Source: Bacillus kexueae (lineage in GTDB: Bacteria > Bacillota > Bacilli > Bacillales > Aeribacillaceae). Taken from it: DNA of 64,000 bases. This document shows, piece after piece, positions 47,543 to 56,880 of this stretch (within the stretch, counting starts at the first letter, position 1; every line of letters starts with the position of its first letter). The notes under the pieces are model-generated. The model did not search any database and was not told the DNA's origin. It worked only from the letters and a program-made list of their open reading frames with translations. Made by a program: the position numbers and the translations under genes. The stretch is from assembly GCF_022809095.1 (NCBI RefSeq), contig NZ_JALAZE010000002.1:124001-188000 (forward strand), read 5' to 3'.

Positions 47543-47712
47543 TTGTTACAGAAAGTTTAAGTTCAAAAAAGTGTTAGAGTATTCTCTTTACCGTTTTTTT
47601 GGTGTCTAGCTCGAAGCGCCATCAGCTCGGGTCGCTTCGGCCCTGCTGTGGCGACGGAAGTCTCCTCGCAGGTCCTCCAGCGCCCTTCGCCTAAGGACTT
47701 GCGCTTTTCTTA
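47543..47712 (+). repeat. Terminator-associated interspersed repeat, copy F
   Basis: Begins TTGTTACAGAAAGTTTAAG at the phoPR terminator. Stem positions in this copy: AAGCGC 47614-47619 with GCGCTT 47701-47706; GTCGC 47631-47635 with GCGAC 47651-47655; GTCCT 47672-47676 with AGGAC 47694-47698. From 47713 to the hflK promoter nothing further was recognised. Confidence 0.88.
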
Positions 47713-48094
47713 TTTTGTCTTTCTATCTTCTAAACCCCTTATCGTAATAGGCGGACGTTTTGCAGAGTGTTGCACGTGACGAAAAGAACGCGACGTTGAC
47801 CAAAGAATGTGGTAGTTTTTTAGGTAAGAAAACCTTTCGCGAAATCTTTGATTTTGATTGGCTTCGTTCGGTGGGACTGCCTCTCTAATTTAATGATATA
47901 ACGAAAAACAACACCCTCATAGAAAAGGGCTAAATAAAACACCTTTATTTTCATCCTCATAATTACTTCTTTTAACATTTGAATCGAATCATTTATTCTT
48001 ATCTAGGTGTACGAAGCTTTAAGCAGTTGCATAAATCATTCCAACTCTAATTTGTTCACCTTTTTTCATAAATTATTAATGTTTTTCATTTTCT

Positions 48095-48120
48095 TGAAAC
48101 TTTTTTGACATGGACGCGTA
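48095..48120 (+). promoter_or_regulatory. Consensus sigma-W promoter of hflKC
   Basis: TGAAAC (48095-48100), exactly 16 bases, CGTA (48117-48120). This is the ECF sigma-W consensus, with the T-run after the -35 that is common in such promoters. Initiation near 48127 leaves a short leader before hflK. Confidence 0.75.
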
Positions 48121-48162
48121 ATACTTAGTAGAGTGATACAGAACTTTTTGGGGGGTTGCTCG

Positions 48163-49137
48163 ATGGGGAGTGTTAAAAGGATTTATACCATTGTCGGTTT
48201 ATCGATTGTCATTATTTTGTTAGGTGTATTTGCGTTGACTACATGGTATACAGTTGATGAATCGGAACAAGCTGTCATTATTACATTTGGTGAAGTAGAA
48301 GAGGGAGTAAGTCAACCAGGTCTTCATTTTAAATGGCCATGGCCAATTCAAACGGTTGAAAAGCTCTCCAAAGAAACCTTTAGTTTACAATTTGGATACA
48401 AAGAAGAAAATGGTGAGATCACCGCCTATCCGAAAGAAACGAAAATGATTACAGGTGACGAAAATATCGTTTTAGCAGATATGGTCGTTCAATGGAAAAT
48501 TACCGATCCTGGAAAGTATTTATTTAATGCTGAAGATCCAGAAGAAATTTTACACGATGCTACATCAGCTTCATTAAGAAGTATTATCGGAAGTTCAAAA
48601 ATTGATGATGCACTAACATCCGGAAAAGTTGAAATTGAGGCAAATGTCCAAGAGTTGTTAACTTCATTAATGGAAAAGTATGATGTGGGGATCTCCATTT
48701 TAGCTGTAAAATTACAAGACGTTGACTTGCCAAATGATGAAGTTCGTAAAGCATTTACTAATGTTACAGATGCTAGGGAAACGATGAATACAAAGATTAA
48801 TGAAGCAAATAAATACAAAAATAAACGGACGCAAGAAGCGGAAGGGGAAAAAGACGCAATCATTTCAAAAGCTCTTGGAGATAAAGCAGCTCGTATTGAA
48901 ACAGCAAAAGGAGACGTGGCGCTCTTTAACTCATTATACAATGAGTATAAAAACGCGCCAGAAATTACGAAGAAGCGGATTATCCTCGAAACAATTGATG
49001 AAGTCCTTCCGAATGCTCAAATTTATATTATGAAGGATGACGGAAATACAATGAAGTATTTCCCTATATCACAGATGAGTAAAAATGATTCAACTCCTTT
49101 ACCTCCACAGGAAGGAAGTGGTGAGAATGGACAATAA
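48163..49137 (+). CDS. hflK: SPFH-domain membrane protein HflK
   Basis: A 324-residue band-7 protein that with HflC forms a large membrane assembly regulating the FtsH protease in E. coli. One N-terminal transmembrane helix (RIYTIVGLSIVIILLGVFAL) is followed by the SPFH domain (SEQAVIITFGEVEEGVSQPGL) and a long charged helix (INEANKYKNKRTQEAEGEKD). The ATG follows GGGGGG; the earlier frame from 48133 has no site. hflC overlaps by 11 bases. Absent between phoR and polA in B. subtilis. Confidence 0.88.
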   Translation: MGSVKRIYTIVGLSIVIILLGVFALTTWYTVDESEQAVIITFGEVEEGVSQPGLHFKWPWPIQTVEKLSKETFSLQFGYKEENGEITAYPKETKMITGDENIVLADMVVQWKITDPGKYLFNAEDPEEILHDATSASLRSIIGSSKIDDALTSGKVEIEANVQELLTSLMEKYDVGISILAVKLQDVDLPNDEVRKAFTNVTDARETMNTKINEANKYKNKRTQEAEGEKDAIISKALGDKAARIETAKGDVALFNSLYNEYKNAPEITKKRIILETIDEVLPNAQIYIMKDDGNTMKYFPISQMSKNDSTPLPPQEGSGENGQ

Positions 49138-50053
49138 CAAAGTCGTGAACATGGAACGGTCAAATGATAAGTTTCAATGGAAGAAATATATGAGAAGTGG
49201 AATCGCGATCATTGCGTTCCTTATTTTAGTGATCTTCGCTATTAGCAACGTTTTTATCGTAAAAGAAAACGAATACAAGGTTATCCGACAATTTGGAGAA
49301 GTTGTTCGCATCATTGAAGAACCAGGTTTGAATTACAAAATTCCGTTTATTCAATCAGCTGAATCATTACCAAAATATAAAATGACTTATGATGTAGAAG
49401 AAGCGGAAATCAATACGAAGGATAAAAAACGTATCTTAATCGATAATTATGCCGTGTGGCGCATTGAAGATCCGAAAAAAATGATTGCCAATGCAAGAAA
49501 TGTTGTGAATGCGGAAGCGAAAATGTCTGAGTTTATTTTTTCAACTGTTCGGTCCGAGCTAGGAAAATTGAATTATGATGAGATTATAAATGATGAGAAA
49601 TCATCACGTGGAAGTATTAATGATCAAGTAACGGCCATCGTAAACGATCTTTTAGAAAAAAATAATTACGGGATAGTTGTGATAGATGTTCGGATGAAAC
49701 GAACGGATTTACCAGAAGAAAACGAAAAATCTGTGTATACACGAATGATTTCTGAACGAGAATCAAAAGCGCAAGAATACTTATCAATGGGAGATGCCGA
49801 GAAAAACCGAATTATAGCTGAAACTGATCGCCAAGTAACAGAAATGCTGGCGATAGCAGATGCCGAAGCGAATAAGATTCGTGGTGAAGGTGAAGAGGCG
49901 GCGGCTAAAATTTATAATGAAGCCTACTCGAAAGATGCCAATTTCTATAGTTTATTTAGAACACTAGAATCTTACAAGAAAACAATTGATGAGGAAACGG
50001 TTCTCATTATTCCATTTGACTCACCGTATGCCCAAATCTTAATGGGTGAATAA
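49127..50053 (+). CDS. hflC: SPFH-domain membrane protein HflC
   Basis: Partner of HflK, 308 residues. Transmembrane helix IAIIAFLILVIFAISNVFIV (about 26-45), then SPFH domain (EYKVIRQFGEVVRIIEEPGL) with the HflC-type VDVRMKRTDLPEE-like stretch (VIDVRMKRTDLPEENEKS) and the coiled segment AEANKIRGEGEEAAAKIYNE. The start MDNNKVVNME at 49127 lies inside hflK after GTGGTGAG. A large terminator hairpin follows, making hflKC a two-gene unit. Confidence 0.9.
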   Translation: MDNNKVVNMERSNDKFQWKKYMRSGIAIIAFLILVIFAISNVFIVKENEYKVIRQFGEVVRIIEEPGLNYKIPFIQSAESLPKYKMTYDVEEAEINTKDKKRILIDNYAVWRIEDPKKMIANARNVVNAEAKMSEFIFSTVRSELGKLNYDEIINDEKSSRGSINDQVTAIVNDLLEKNNYGIVVIDVRMKRTDLPEENEKSVYTRMISERESKAQEYLSMGDAEKNRIIAETDRQVTEMLAIADAEANKIRGEGEEAAAKIYNEAYSKDANFYSLFRTLESYKKTIDEETVLIIPFDSPYAQILMGE

Positions 50054-50060
50054 ATGAATG

Positions 50061-50119
50061 AAAACCATGCTTTTTCTTTCTGAACGGTAACGTGATAGAA
50101 TAGAAAAAAGCATGGTTTT
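50061..50119 (+). terminator. Terminator of hflKC
   Basis: AAAACCATGCTTTTTCT pairs with AGAAAAAAGCATGGTTTT in a long stem. The rest of the gap to polA (50120-50446) holds degenerate repeat sequence around 50210-50345 (GACTCCGGTGGGATG) and no recognised gene. Confidence 0.8.
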
Positions 50120-50446
50120 ATGTTGTGCTGTAAGTATACATAATGCGTAATTTATGAATTGGATGACTAGAAAATCTAAAGTTCAACTGAACAAAATAAA
50201 ATTGTTGATTATAGGTTGAATAGAATACATTGTTCAGAGTTTTTTTGCTCTAAGTAAACTTGACTCCGGTGGGATGTTGAGGGATTGTTGAGAACTCACA
50301 GTCATATGTGCCAAGTAGGCAAGTAGAAAAGTGGAGCTGAAACGAGACAGGTCTCCCTAAGACTATCTTAAATTGGTTGTAAAAGTAACAATGTATAGGA
50401 AAACATAAAAAGAGTAGTAAGGAACAAGAAATGGAGGGTTTTTCAC

Positions 50447-53074
50447 GTGGTGAAAAAGCTAGTATTAATTGATGGGAATAGTATCGCATATCGAGCGTTC
50501 TTTGCTCTTCCTTTATTAAATAATGATAAAGGCATACATACAAATGCAATTTACGGGTTTACGAACATATTAACGAAAATTTTAGAAGAAGAAAAGCCGA
50601 CGCATTTGCTTGTAGCATTTGATGCTGGGAAAACGACGTTTCGCCATGAAACATTTAAGGAGTACAAAGGTGGGAGACAAAAGACACCCCCTGAATTATC
50701 TGAGCAATTCCCGTTCATACGTGAGCTGCTAGATGCTTACGGCATCGCGCGTTATGAATTGGAGAACTATGAAGCGGATGATATTATTGGAACACTTGCG
50801 AAAAAGGCGGAACAAGACGGATTTGATGTAAAAGTTATTTCTGGAGATAAAGATTTAACTCAACTTGCGACTGAGAAGGTAACGGTGGCAATTACACGTA
50901 AAGGGATTACAGAAGTAGATGATTATACACCTGAAATGATTCGAGAGAAATACGGACTATCTCCTAATCAGATTATTGATATGAAAGGGTTAATGGGCGA
51001 TTCCTCGGATAATATTCCAGGTGTTCCTGGAGTGGGTGAGAAAACAGCCATTAAATTATTAAAGCAGTTTGGAACTGTCGAAAAACTACTTGAATCTATT
51101 GATGAAGTAAGCGGAAAGAAATTGAAAGAAAAGCTTGAGCAATATCAAGAACAAGCGGTTATGAGTAAAGAATTAGCCACTATTAATTGTGATGCACCAA
51201 TCACTGTTGAGCTTGATAAGATCGAGTACAACGGTTTTGATACTCAGGCTGTTCAAGCGATTTATAAAGAATTAGGATTTAATTCATTACTTGAAAAATT
51301 AGGCGGAGCAACAGAGGAACAGGAAGAAATCTCTGACATCTCCTACGAAATCGTTGAAGATGTGACTGACGAAATGCTAACGAATGATACGGCAATCGTA
51401 GTAGAAATGTTAGAGGAAAATTATCATACAGGAGAAATCATCGGTTTCGGACTTTCAAATGAAACAGGAAATTACTTCGTCTCCACAGAGGTTGCTCTTC
51501 AATCAGAAAGGTTTAAAAAATGGGTAGAGGATGAGACGAAAGCCAAAATTGTGTATGACGGGAAGAAAGCCTTTGTGGCTCTGAAGTGGCGAGGGTTGAC
51601 CCTTAAAGGGATTCAATTCGATGTATTGCTTTCCTCATACATTTTAAACCCTTCTTTATCGTCTGATGATTTAGCAACGGTAGGGAAGGAACATGCCTTG
51701 CAGCTCGTACAATCTGATGAAGCTGTGTACGGAAAAGGTGCAAAACGCCACGTACCAGAAATTCATGAGTTAGCAGAACATGTGTCGAGAAAAGCATTTG
51801 TCGTACAGCAGCTAAAAGAACGGTTAGAAAAACAGTTAAAAGAAAACGAGCAATATACGCTGTTTCATGAACTAGAACTTCCATTATCAATCATTTTGGC
51901 AGAGATGGAAGTAACGGGTGTTCGTGTTGATCAAAATCGCCTTCAACGAATGGGGGAAGATTTACAAAAACAGTTGAGCGATTTAGAAGGAAAGATCCAC
52001 GAATTGGCTGGGGAGTCATTCAATATTAACTCACCGAAACAGCTTGGTGTCATATTGTTTGAGAAATTAGAGCTACCTGTCATTAAAAAAACAAAAACAG
52101 GTTACTCTACTTCAGCTGATGTGTTAGAGAAATTAAAAGATCAACATGAGATTGTCGAGTTAATTCTTCATTATCGTCAATTAGGTAAACTTCAGTCTAC
52201 TTATATAGAAGGATTATTAAAAGTTATCCATAAAGGCACAAGCAAAGTGCATACTCGTTTTAATCAGGCGTTAACGCAAACGGGGCGTTTAAGTTCAACC
52301 GACCCGAACTTACAAAACATACCGATTCGTTTAGAAGAAGGAAGGAAAATTCGAGAAGCGTTCGTACCTTCTGAAGAAGATTGGGTTATTTTTGCTGCCG
52401 ATTATTCACAGATTGAATTACGAGTGTTAGCTCATATTTCGGGAGACGAGAATTTAATCGAGGCATTCCGTGAAGACCGTGATATTCATACAAAAACGGC
52501 GATGGATGTTTTTCATGTAGAAGAAGAGGACGTTACTTCCAATATGAGGCGTCAAGCAAAGGCAGTCAATTTTGGAATTGTGTACGGAATCAGTGATTAC
52601 GGCTTATCTCAAAACTTAGGAATAACTCGTAAGGAAGCAGGAAAATTTATCGAACGATATTTCGAAAGCTTCCAAGGTGTTAAAGAATATATGGACGATA
52701 TTGTCCAAGAGGCAAAGCAAAAAGGATATGTTACCACATTGATGCAACGACGTCGGTACATTCCTGAAATTACAAGCCGGAATTTTAACGTGAGAAGCTT
52801 TGCTGAACGGACTGCGATGAATACCCCGATACAAGGAAGTGCTGCTGATATTATAAAGGTGGCAATGATTCATATGGCAAAAGAGTTGAAGGAAAAAGGA
52901 TTAAAATCTAGGTTGCTACTACAAGTACACGATGAGCTCATTTTTGAAGCACCAAAAGATGAAGTGCATATTTTGGAAGAGCTCGTACCGAATGTTATGG
53001 AAAAAGCACTTGAATTAAAAGTACCACTCAAAGTGGATTATTCTTACGGTCCATCTTGGTATGAAGCAAAGTAG
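50447..53074 (+). CDS. polA: DNA polymerase I
   Basis: Repair and Okazaki-fragment-processing polymerase, 875 residues. Order: 5'-3' exonuclease domain (about 1-290; LVAFDAGKTTFRH, DNIPGVPGVGEKTA), a degenerate 3'-5' exonuclease domain (about 300-470) where the first D-x-E motif reads AIVVEML, so proofreading residues are missing as in other Bacillus PolA, and the polymerase domain (AADYSQIELRVLAHIS, RRQAKAVNFGIVYG, QVHDELIFEAP). GTG 50447 or the adjacent GTG 50450 may be used; GGAGGG is upstream. Confidence 0.97.
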   Translation: MVKKLVLIDGNSIAYRAFFALPLLNNDKGIHTNAIYGFTNILTKILEEEKPTHLLVAFDAGKTTFRHETFKEYKGGRQKTPPELSEQFPFIRELLDAYGIARYELENYEADDIIGTLAKKAEQDGFDVKVISGDKDLTQLATEKVTVAITRKGITEVDDYTPEMIREKYGLSPNQIIDMKGLMGDSSDNIPGVPGVGEKTAIKLLKQFGTVEKLLESIDEVSGKKLKEKLEQYQEQAVMSKELATINCDAPITVELDKIEYNGFDTQAVQAIYKELGFNSLLEKLGGATEEQEEISDISYEIVEDVTDEMLTNDTAIVVEMLEENYHTGEIIGFGLSNETGNYFVSTEVALQSERFKKWVEDETKAKIVYDGKKAFVALKWRGLTLKGIQFDVLLSSYILNPSLSSDDLATVGKEHALQLVQSDEAVYGKGAKRHVPEIHELAEHVSRKAFVVQQLKERLEKQLKENEQYTLFHELELPLSIILAEMEVTGVRVDQNRLQRMGEDLQKQLSDLEGKIHELAGESFNINSPKQLGVILFEKLELPVIKKTKTGYSTSADVLEKLKDQHEIVELILHYRQLGKLQSTYIEGLLKVIHKGTSKVHTRFNQALTQTGRLSSTDPNLQNIPIRLEEGRKIREAFVPSEEDWVIFAADYSQIELRVLAHISGDENLIEAFREDRDIHTKTAMDVFHVEEEDVTSNMRRQAKAVNFGIVYGISDYGLSQNLGITRKEAGKFIERYFESFQGVKEYMDDIVQEAKQKGYVTTLMQRRRYIPEITSRNFNVRSFAERTAMNTPIQGSAADIIKVAMIHMAKELKEKGLKSRLLLQVHDELIFEAPKDEVHILEELVPNVMEKALELKVPLKVDYSYGPSWYEAK

Positions 53075-53078
53075 ACAT

Positions 53079-53118
53079 AGAGGGGGCGTTCTAGAGCAGT
53101 TCTAGCGCCTCTTCTTTA
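53079..53118 (+). terminator. Terminator of polA
   Basis: GAGGGGGCGTTCTAGA / TCTAGCGCCTC hairpin with TTCTTT; mutM may also be reached by read-through. Confidence 0.65.
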
Positions 53119-53163
53119 TGAACAGGTTGTTATAGAAAATTAAAGTTTAAGGGAGAATTTCAA

Positions 53164-53988
53164 ATGCCAGAATTACCAGAGGTAGAAACGGTAAGAAAAA
53201 CGTTATTAGCTCTAGTAAAAGGAAAGACAATTGAACATGTCACTGTTTCGTGGCCGAAAATGATTAAGCACCCATTAAATGTTGAAACCTTTTGTGAAAT
53301 GCTTGTGGGGCAAACCATTCAAGATGTCGGAAGAAGGGGAAAGTTTTTAAAGATCTTTTTCCAAGATTATGTTTTACTTTCTCACCTTCGCATGGAAGGA
53401 AGATACGGGCTATATGATAAGAAGGACAATTTAGAAGCACATACGCACGTAATGTTTTCGTTCACGGATGGTACAGAGTTACGTTATAAAGATGTGCGGA
53501 AATTTGGTACGATGCATTTGTTCCCGATTGGAGAGGAAGAAAAGCAGTTACCGCTTTGTGGGCTCGGGCCAGAACCAGTGGAAAAGGAGTTAACCCCATC
53601 GTATTTTAAACAGAAGCTTGCATCTACGAATCGTAAAATAAAGCCACTTTTGCTTGATCAATCAGTACTTGTTGGATTAGGAAATATTTATGTTGATGAA
53701 GCGTTGTTTCGATCAGGAATTCATCCGGAAAGGTTGGCGAAACATTTAACGATTGAAGAAATGGAACGATTGAGGGAACAAATTATTCTAACGCTTGAAG
53801 AAGCTGTGGAACAAGGGGGGAGTACAATCCGTTCTTATGTAAACTCACAGGGAAAGATCGGATTATTTCAATTGCAATTGTTTGTTTATGGACGTGCAAA
53901 TGAGCCATGCAAAAAATGTGGAAGTAACATTCAAAAAATAGTGGTCGGTGGTCGAGGAACTCACTTTTGCGAGAATTGTCAAAAATAA
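53164..53988 (+). CDS. mutM: Formamidopyrimidine-DNA glycosylase
   Basis: Removes 8-oxoguanine and Fapy bases from DNA and nicks the strand. The 274-residue protein begins MPELPEVETVR, giving the catalytic Pro2 and Glu3 after Met removal, and shows the conserved Lys region HVTVSWPKMIKHPL, LLDQSVLVGLGNIYVDEALF and a C-terminal zinc finger (CKKCGSN ... THFCENCQK). GGGAGAATTTCAA precedes the ATG. Confidence 0.97.
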   Translation: MPELPEVETVRKTLLALVKGKTIEHVTVSWPKMIKHPLNVETFCEMLVGQTIQDVGRRGKFLKIFFQDYVLLSHLRMEGRYGLYDKKDNLEAHTHVMFSFTDGTELRYKDVRKFGTMHLFPIGEEEKQLPLCGLGPEPVEKELTPSYFKQKLASTNRKIKPLLLDQSVLVGLGNIYVDEALFRSGIHPERLAKHLTIEEMERLREQIILTLEEAVEQGGSTIRSYVNSQGKIGLFQLQLFVYGRANEPCKKCGSNIQKIVVGGRGTHFCENCQK

Positions 53989-54077
53989 TCGTTTGAAGTC
54001 CTATTATTGTCCAATGAACATATTTTTTGTCGTCCCTATATACTATGGTATTAATTGGTTCTGAAGGGGCGATAAAA

Positions 54078-54716
54078 ATGATACTATCAATGTCTCTTTT
54101 CTTATTAGCATTTGCCGTGAGTTTAGACAGTTTTTCGGTCGGGCTCACATACGGGTTGAGAAAATTAAAAATTCCATTTAAATCAATATTCATCATTGCA
54201 TGTTGTTCAGCGATGACACTCTTAGCTTCAATGATGATTGGACAGCTTTTGATCAAAGTGTTGCCACCCGTTGTGACGGAACGATTAGGTGGTGCTATTT
54301 TAATATTAATTGGAGCATGGGTATTGTATCAATTTTTTCGTTCAAATGAACAAGAAGATATTGATGACTATAACGAAAAGACTTTATTTAATGTAGAGAT
54401 TAAATCGCTCGGAATCGTTGTTCAAATTTTACGAAAGCCTACCGCTGCAGATATGGATAAATCAGGAACGATTACGGGTGTTGAAGCATTATTATTAGGG
54501 CTTGCTCTTTCTTTAGATGCTTTCGGAGCAGGAATTGGAGCGGCTTTACTCGGATATTCTCCGCTTACGATGGCCATTTTAGTTGCAACGATGAGTTCTT
54601 TATTTGTATACGGAGGAATTAAAGCAGGCCATTTATTTTCAAAAATGTCAATTATGGATAAAGTATCTTGGATTCCTGGATTTATTCTAATATTAATCGG
54701 GATATTAAAAATGTAG
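54078..54716 (+). CDS. ytaF: MntP-like sporulation membrane protein YtaF with an EF-hand loop
   Basis: A 212-residue protein with about six transmembrane helices in two similar halves (LFLLAFAVSLDSFSVGLTYG and LLLGLALSLDAFGAGIGAAL), the pattern of MntP/YtaF-type transporters. Between the halves, residues 125-136 read DMDKSGTITGVE, which matches the 12-residue EF-hand calcium loop (D1, D3, S5, G6, I8, E12). The start at 54078 follows GGGGCG. B. subtilis YtaF is a sporulation-linked protein. coaE follows closely. Confidence 0.88.
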   Translation: MILSMSLFLLAFAVSLDSFSVGLTYGLRKLKIPFKSIFIIACCSAMTLLASMMIGQLLIKVLPPVVTERLGGAILILIGAWVLYQFFRSNEQEDIDDYNEKTLFNVEIKSLGIVVQILRKPTAADMDKSGTITGVEALLLGLALSLDAFGAGIGAALLGYSPLTMAILVATMSSLFVYGGIKAGHLFSKMSIMDKVSWIPGFILILIGILKM

Positions 54717-54734
54717 AAGATGGAGGTTTTAATG

Positions 54735-55340
54735 ATGTCCCTTGTAGTAGGATTAACTGGGGGTATTGCCAGTGGAAAAAGTACTGTAGCTAACATGTTA
54801 AAAGAACAATCCATTCCTGTGATTGATGCAGATGTCATTGCTCGGGATGTCGTGGCAGTAGGAGAAAAAGCGTATGAACAAATTGTGGAAGCGTTTGGTG
54901 AGGAAGTATTAAACGAAGATAAATCTATAAATCGTGCTAAATTAGGAAGTATAATCTTTCAAGATGAACAGAAGCGAAAGAAATTAAACGAAATTGTTCA
55001 TCCAGCTGTTCGAAAAGAAATGATGAGGCAACAAGAATTGTATAGGAATGAAAACAAACCGCTCATCGTATTAGATATTCCTTTGCTTTTCGAAAGTAAC
55101 TTAACGCACCTTGTAGAGAAAATCATCGTTGTTTACGTTGATGAGAATACACAATTAGACCGTTTAAAGAAACGGAACGGTTATTCCACAAAAGAGGCAT
55201 TATCACGAATAAATGCGCAAATGCCCTTACGTGAGAAAGTGACGAAGGCTGATGAGGTCATAAATAATAATGGGACAATGGAAGAATCAAAAGAACAACT
55301 TTTAGCGATATTAGAAAAATGGAATGTTATTCACGATTAA
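54735..55340 (+). CDS. coaE: Dephospho-CoA kinase
   Basis: Last step of coenzyme A synthesis. The 201-residue P-loop kinase has GLTGGIASGKSTVA, DADVIARDVV and LDIPLLFESNL. Two ATGs (54732, 54735) follow GGAGG; the second has eight-base spacing. A terminator follows. Confidence 0.95.
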   Translation: MSLVVGLTGGIASGKSTVANMLKEQSIPVIDADVIARDVVAVGEKAYEQIVEAFGEEVLNEDKSINRAKLGSIIFQDEQKRKKLNEIVHPAVRKEMMRQQELYRNENKPLIVLDIPLLFESNLTHLVEKIIVVYVDENTQLDRLKKRNGYSTKEALSRINAQMPLREKVTKADEVINNNGTMEESKEQLLAILEKWNVIHD

Positions 55341-55347
55341 GAAAAAG

Positions 55348-55387
55348 AAGACGTCTTCATCTAATACGGATGTAGATGTCTTTTTTT
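55348..55387 (+). terminator. Terminator of coaE
   Basis: AAGACGTCTTCATC / GATGTAGATGTCTT stem and seven T. The gap to gapB also contains an inverted fragment of the second repeat family at about 55560-55645. Confidence 0.85.
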
Positions 55388-55559
55388 ATGTCATTTTCTA
55401 TTTTTTAATCGACATGTAGAGGTATGAAGGGGCATTTAATGTGAAAAGTTAAGAAAATGATGAAGTTTAAATTCAGTATATAAATCGTGTAACAGAAGAG
55501 ATTCAAATTGTATAGGAATGAGATTGCGGTAATGGTTTTTGATTATACCAATTATGCTA

Positions 55560-55645
55560 AGGCGTACGCTTTTCAAGGGCAGGGGCTGTCTAGTTTTAGC
55601 TCGTGCTGTTTCCTTTGGAGTCGCTGACCTTCCCGCATGTATTAC
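55560..55645 (-). repeat. Fragment of the second repeat family, inverted
   Basis: Read on the minus strand: GTCAGCGACTCCAAAGGAAA, CAGCACGAGCTAAAACTAGA and CCCTTGAAAAGCGTACGCC. It matches the outer modules of the family; the middle is deleted. Confidence 0.55.
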
Positions 55646-55721
55646 ATTATTTCATGATTAAGTAAGGAACAAAGTATACAAAAGTGCTTTTTTTAAAAAA
55701 TGTTCATTTTTATCATTCCAT

Positions 55722-55743
55722 TATGACTTAATTATGATATACT
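55722..55743 (+). promoter_or_regulatory. Two tandem CcpN-type sites over the gapB promoter
   Basis: TATGATATACT (55733-55743) fits the CcpN motif TRTGHYATAYW at all positions, and TATGACTTAAT (55722-55732) fits at nine of eleven, directly upstream. TATACT (55738-55743) is also the best -10. CcpN represses gapB and pckA under glycolytic conditions in B. subtilis, so the location is expected. Confidence 0.65.
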
Positions 55744-55798
55744 AATTATCAGATAAAGGTTTAAAAAGTATAACATAATTAGCTGGAAGGGGATATAT

Positions 55799-56821
55799 AT
55801 GAAAGCTAAAATCGCGATTAATGGTTTTGGACGAATTGGGAGAATGGTGTTTCGTAAGGCAATCTTAGAAGAAGAATTAAATATTGTCGCAATTAATGCG
55901 AGCTATCCGGCTGAAACGTTAGCTCATTTAATAAAATATGATACAACTCATGGTAAATTCCAAGGAGAAGTAATTCCAAAAGATGATCATTTATTAGTAA
56001 ACGGTCATAAAGTTCTTTTACTCAATAACCGAAACCCTAAAGAATTACCATGGGGTGAACTTGATATCGATATCGTCATTGAAGCAACAGGGAAATTCAA
56101 TGCTCGCGATAAAGCGATGATGCACGTTGAAGCGGGTGCTAAAAAGGTAATATTAACCGCTCCTGGTAAAGAAGAAGATGTTACGATTGTAATGGGGGTA
56201 AATGAAGACATTTACAATGAGAACGAGCATGTGATTATTTCAAATGCTTCTTGTACTACGAACTGTTTAGCTCCTGTTGCGAAGGTGTTGGACGAACAGT
56301 TTGGAATTGAAAACGGTTTAATGACTACCGTTCATGCATATACAAATGATCAGAAGAATATCGATAACCCGCATAAAGATTTACGTCGTGCTCGAGCTTG
56401 TGGACAATCAATCATTCCGACGACAACTGGAGCTGCTAAGGCTTTATCATTAGTACTACCACAATTAAAAGGAAAATTACATGGACTTGCGTTGCGTGTA
56501 CCAACGACGAACGTTTCACTTGTTGACTTAGTCGTTGATTTAAAGCGTGAAGTAACGGCAGAAGAAATTAATGAAGCATTTATTACAGCTTCTCAAGGTC
56601 CATTAAAAGGCATTTTAGACGTTTCAACAGAACCGCTTGTATCCGTAGATTATAATACGAACGAGTACTCTGCTACGATTGATGCATTAACGACGATGGT
56701 AATTGGAGAGAAGAAAGTAAAGGTGTTAGCATGGTACGATAACGAGTGGGGCTACTCTTGTCGTGTCGTTGATTTAACGAAAATGGTTGCATCTAAGATG
56801 AAACATTTAACAACGGTGTAA
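55799..56821 (+). CDS. gapB: Gluconeogenic glyceraldehyde-3-phosphate dehydrogenase GapB
   Basis: NADP-preferring GAPDH used in gluconeogenesis. The 340-residue protein has INGFGRIGRMVFRKA, the catalytic Cys in SNASCTTNCLAP, and ALRVPTTNVSLVDL. GAPDHs are alike, but the GapB assignment is supported by position between coaE and speD, as in B. subtilis, by ASYPAETLAHLIKYDTTHGK with no Asp at the NAD-specific position, and by the CcpN-type sites upstream. GGAAGGGG precedes the ATG. Confidence 0.95.
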   Translation: MKAKIAINGFGRIGRMVFRKAILEEELNIVAINASYPAETLAHLIKYDTTHGKFQGEVIPKDDHLLVNGHKVLLLNNRNPKELPWGELDIDIVIEATGKFNARDKAMMHVEAGAKKVILTAPGKEEDVTIVMGVNEDIYNENEHVIISNASCTTNCLAPVAKVLDEQFGIENGLMTTVHAYTNDQKNIDNPHKDLRRARACGQSIIPTTTGAAKALSLVLPQLKGKLHGLALRVPTTNVSLVDLVVDLKREVTAEEINEAFITASQGPLKGILDVSTEPLVSVDYNTNEYSATIDALTTMVIGEKKVKVLAWYDNEWGYSCRVVDLTKMVASKMKHLTTV

Positions 56822-56838
56822 ACACATCTTTTATCATC

Positions 56839-56880
56839 AGGTGTTTAAAAGTCGGATTGTCCGCTTTTGAACACCTTTTT
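56839..56880 (+). terminator. Terminator of gapB
   Basis: AGGTGTT.AAAAG.CGGA / TCCG.CTTTT.AACACCT stem with a three-base loop and T-tail. Confidence 0.9.
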
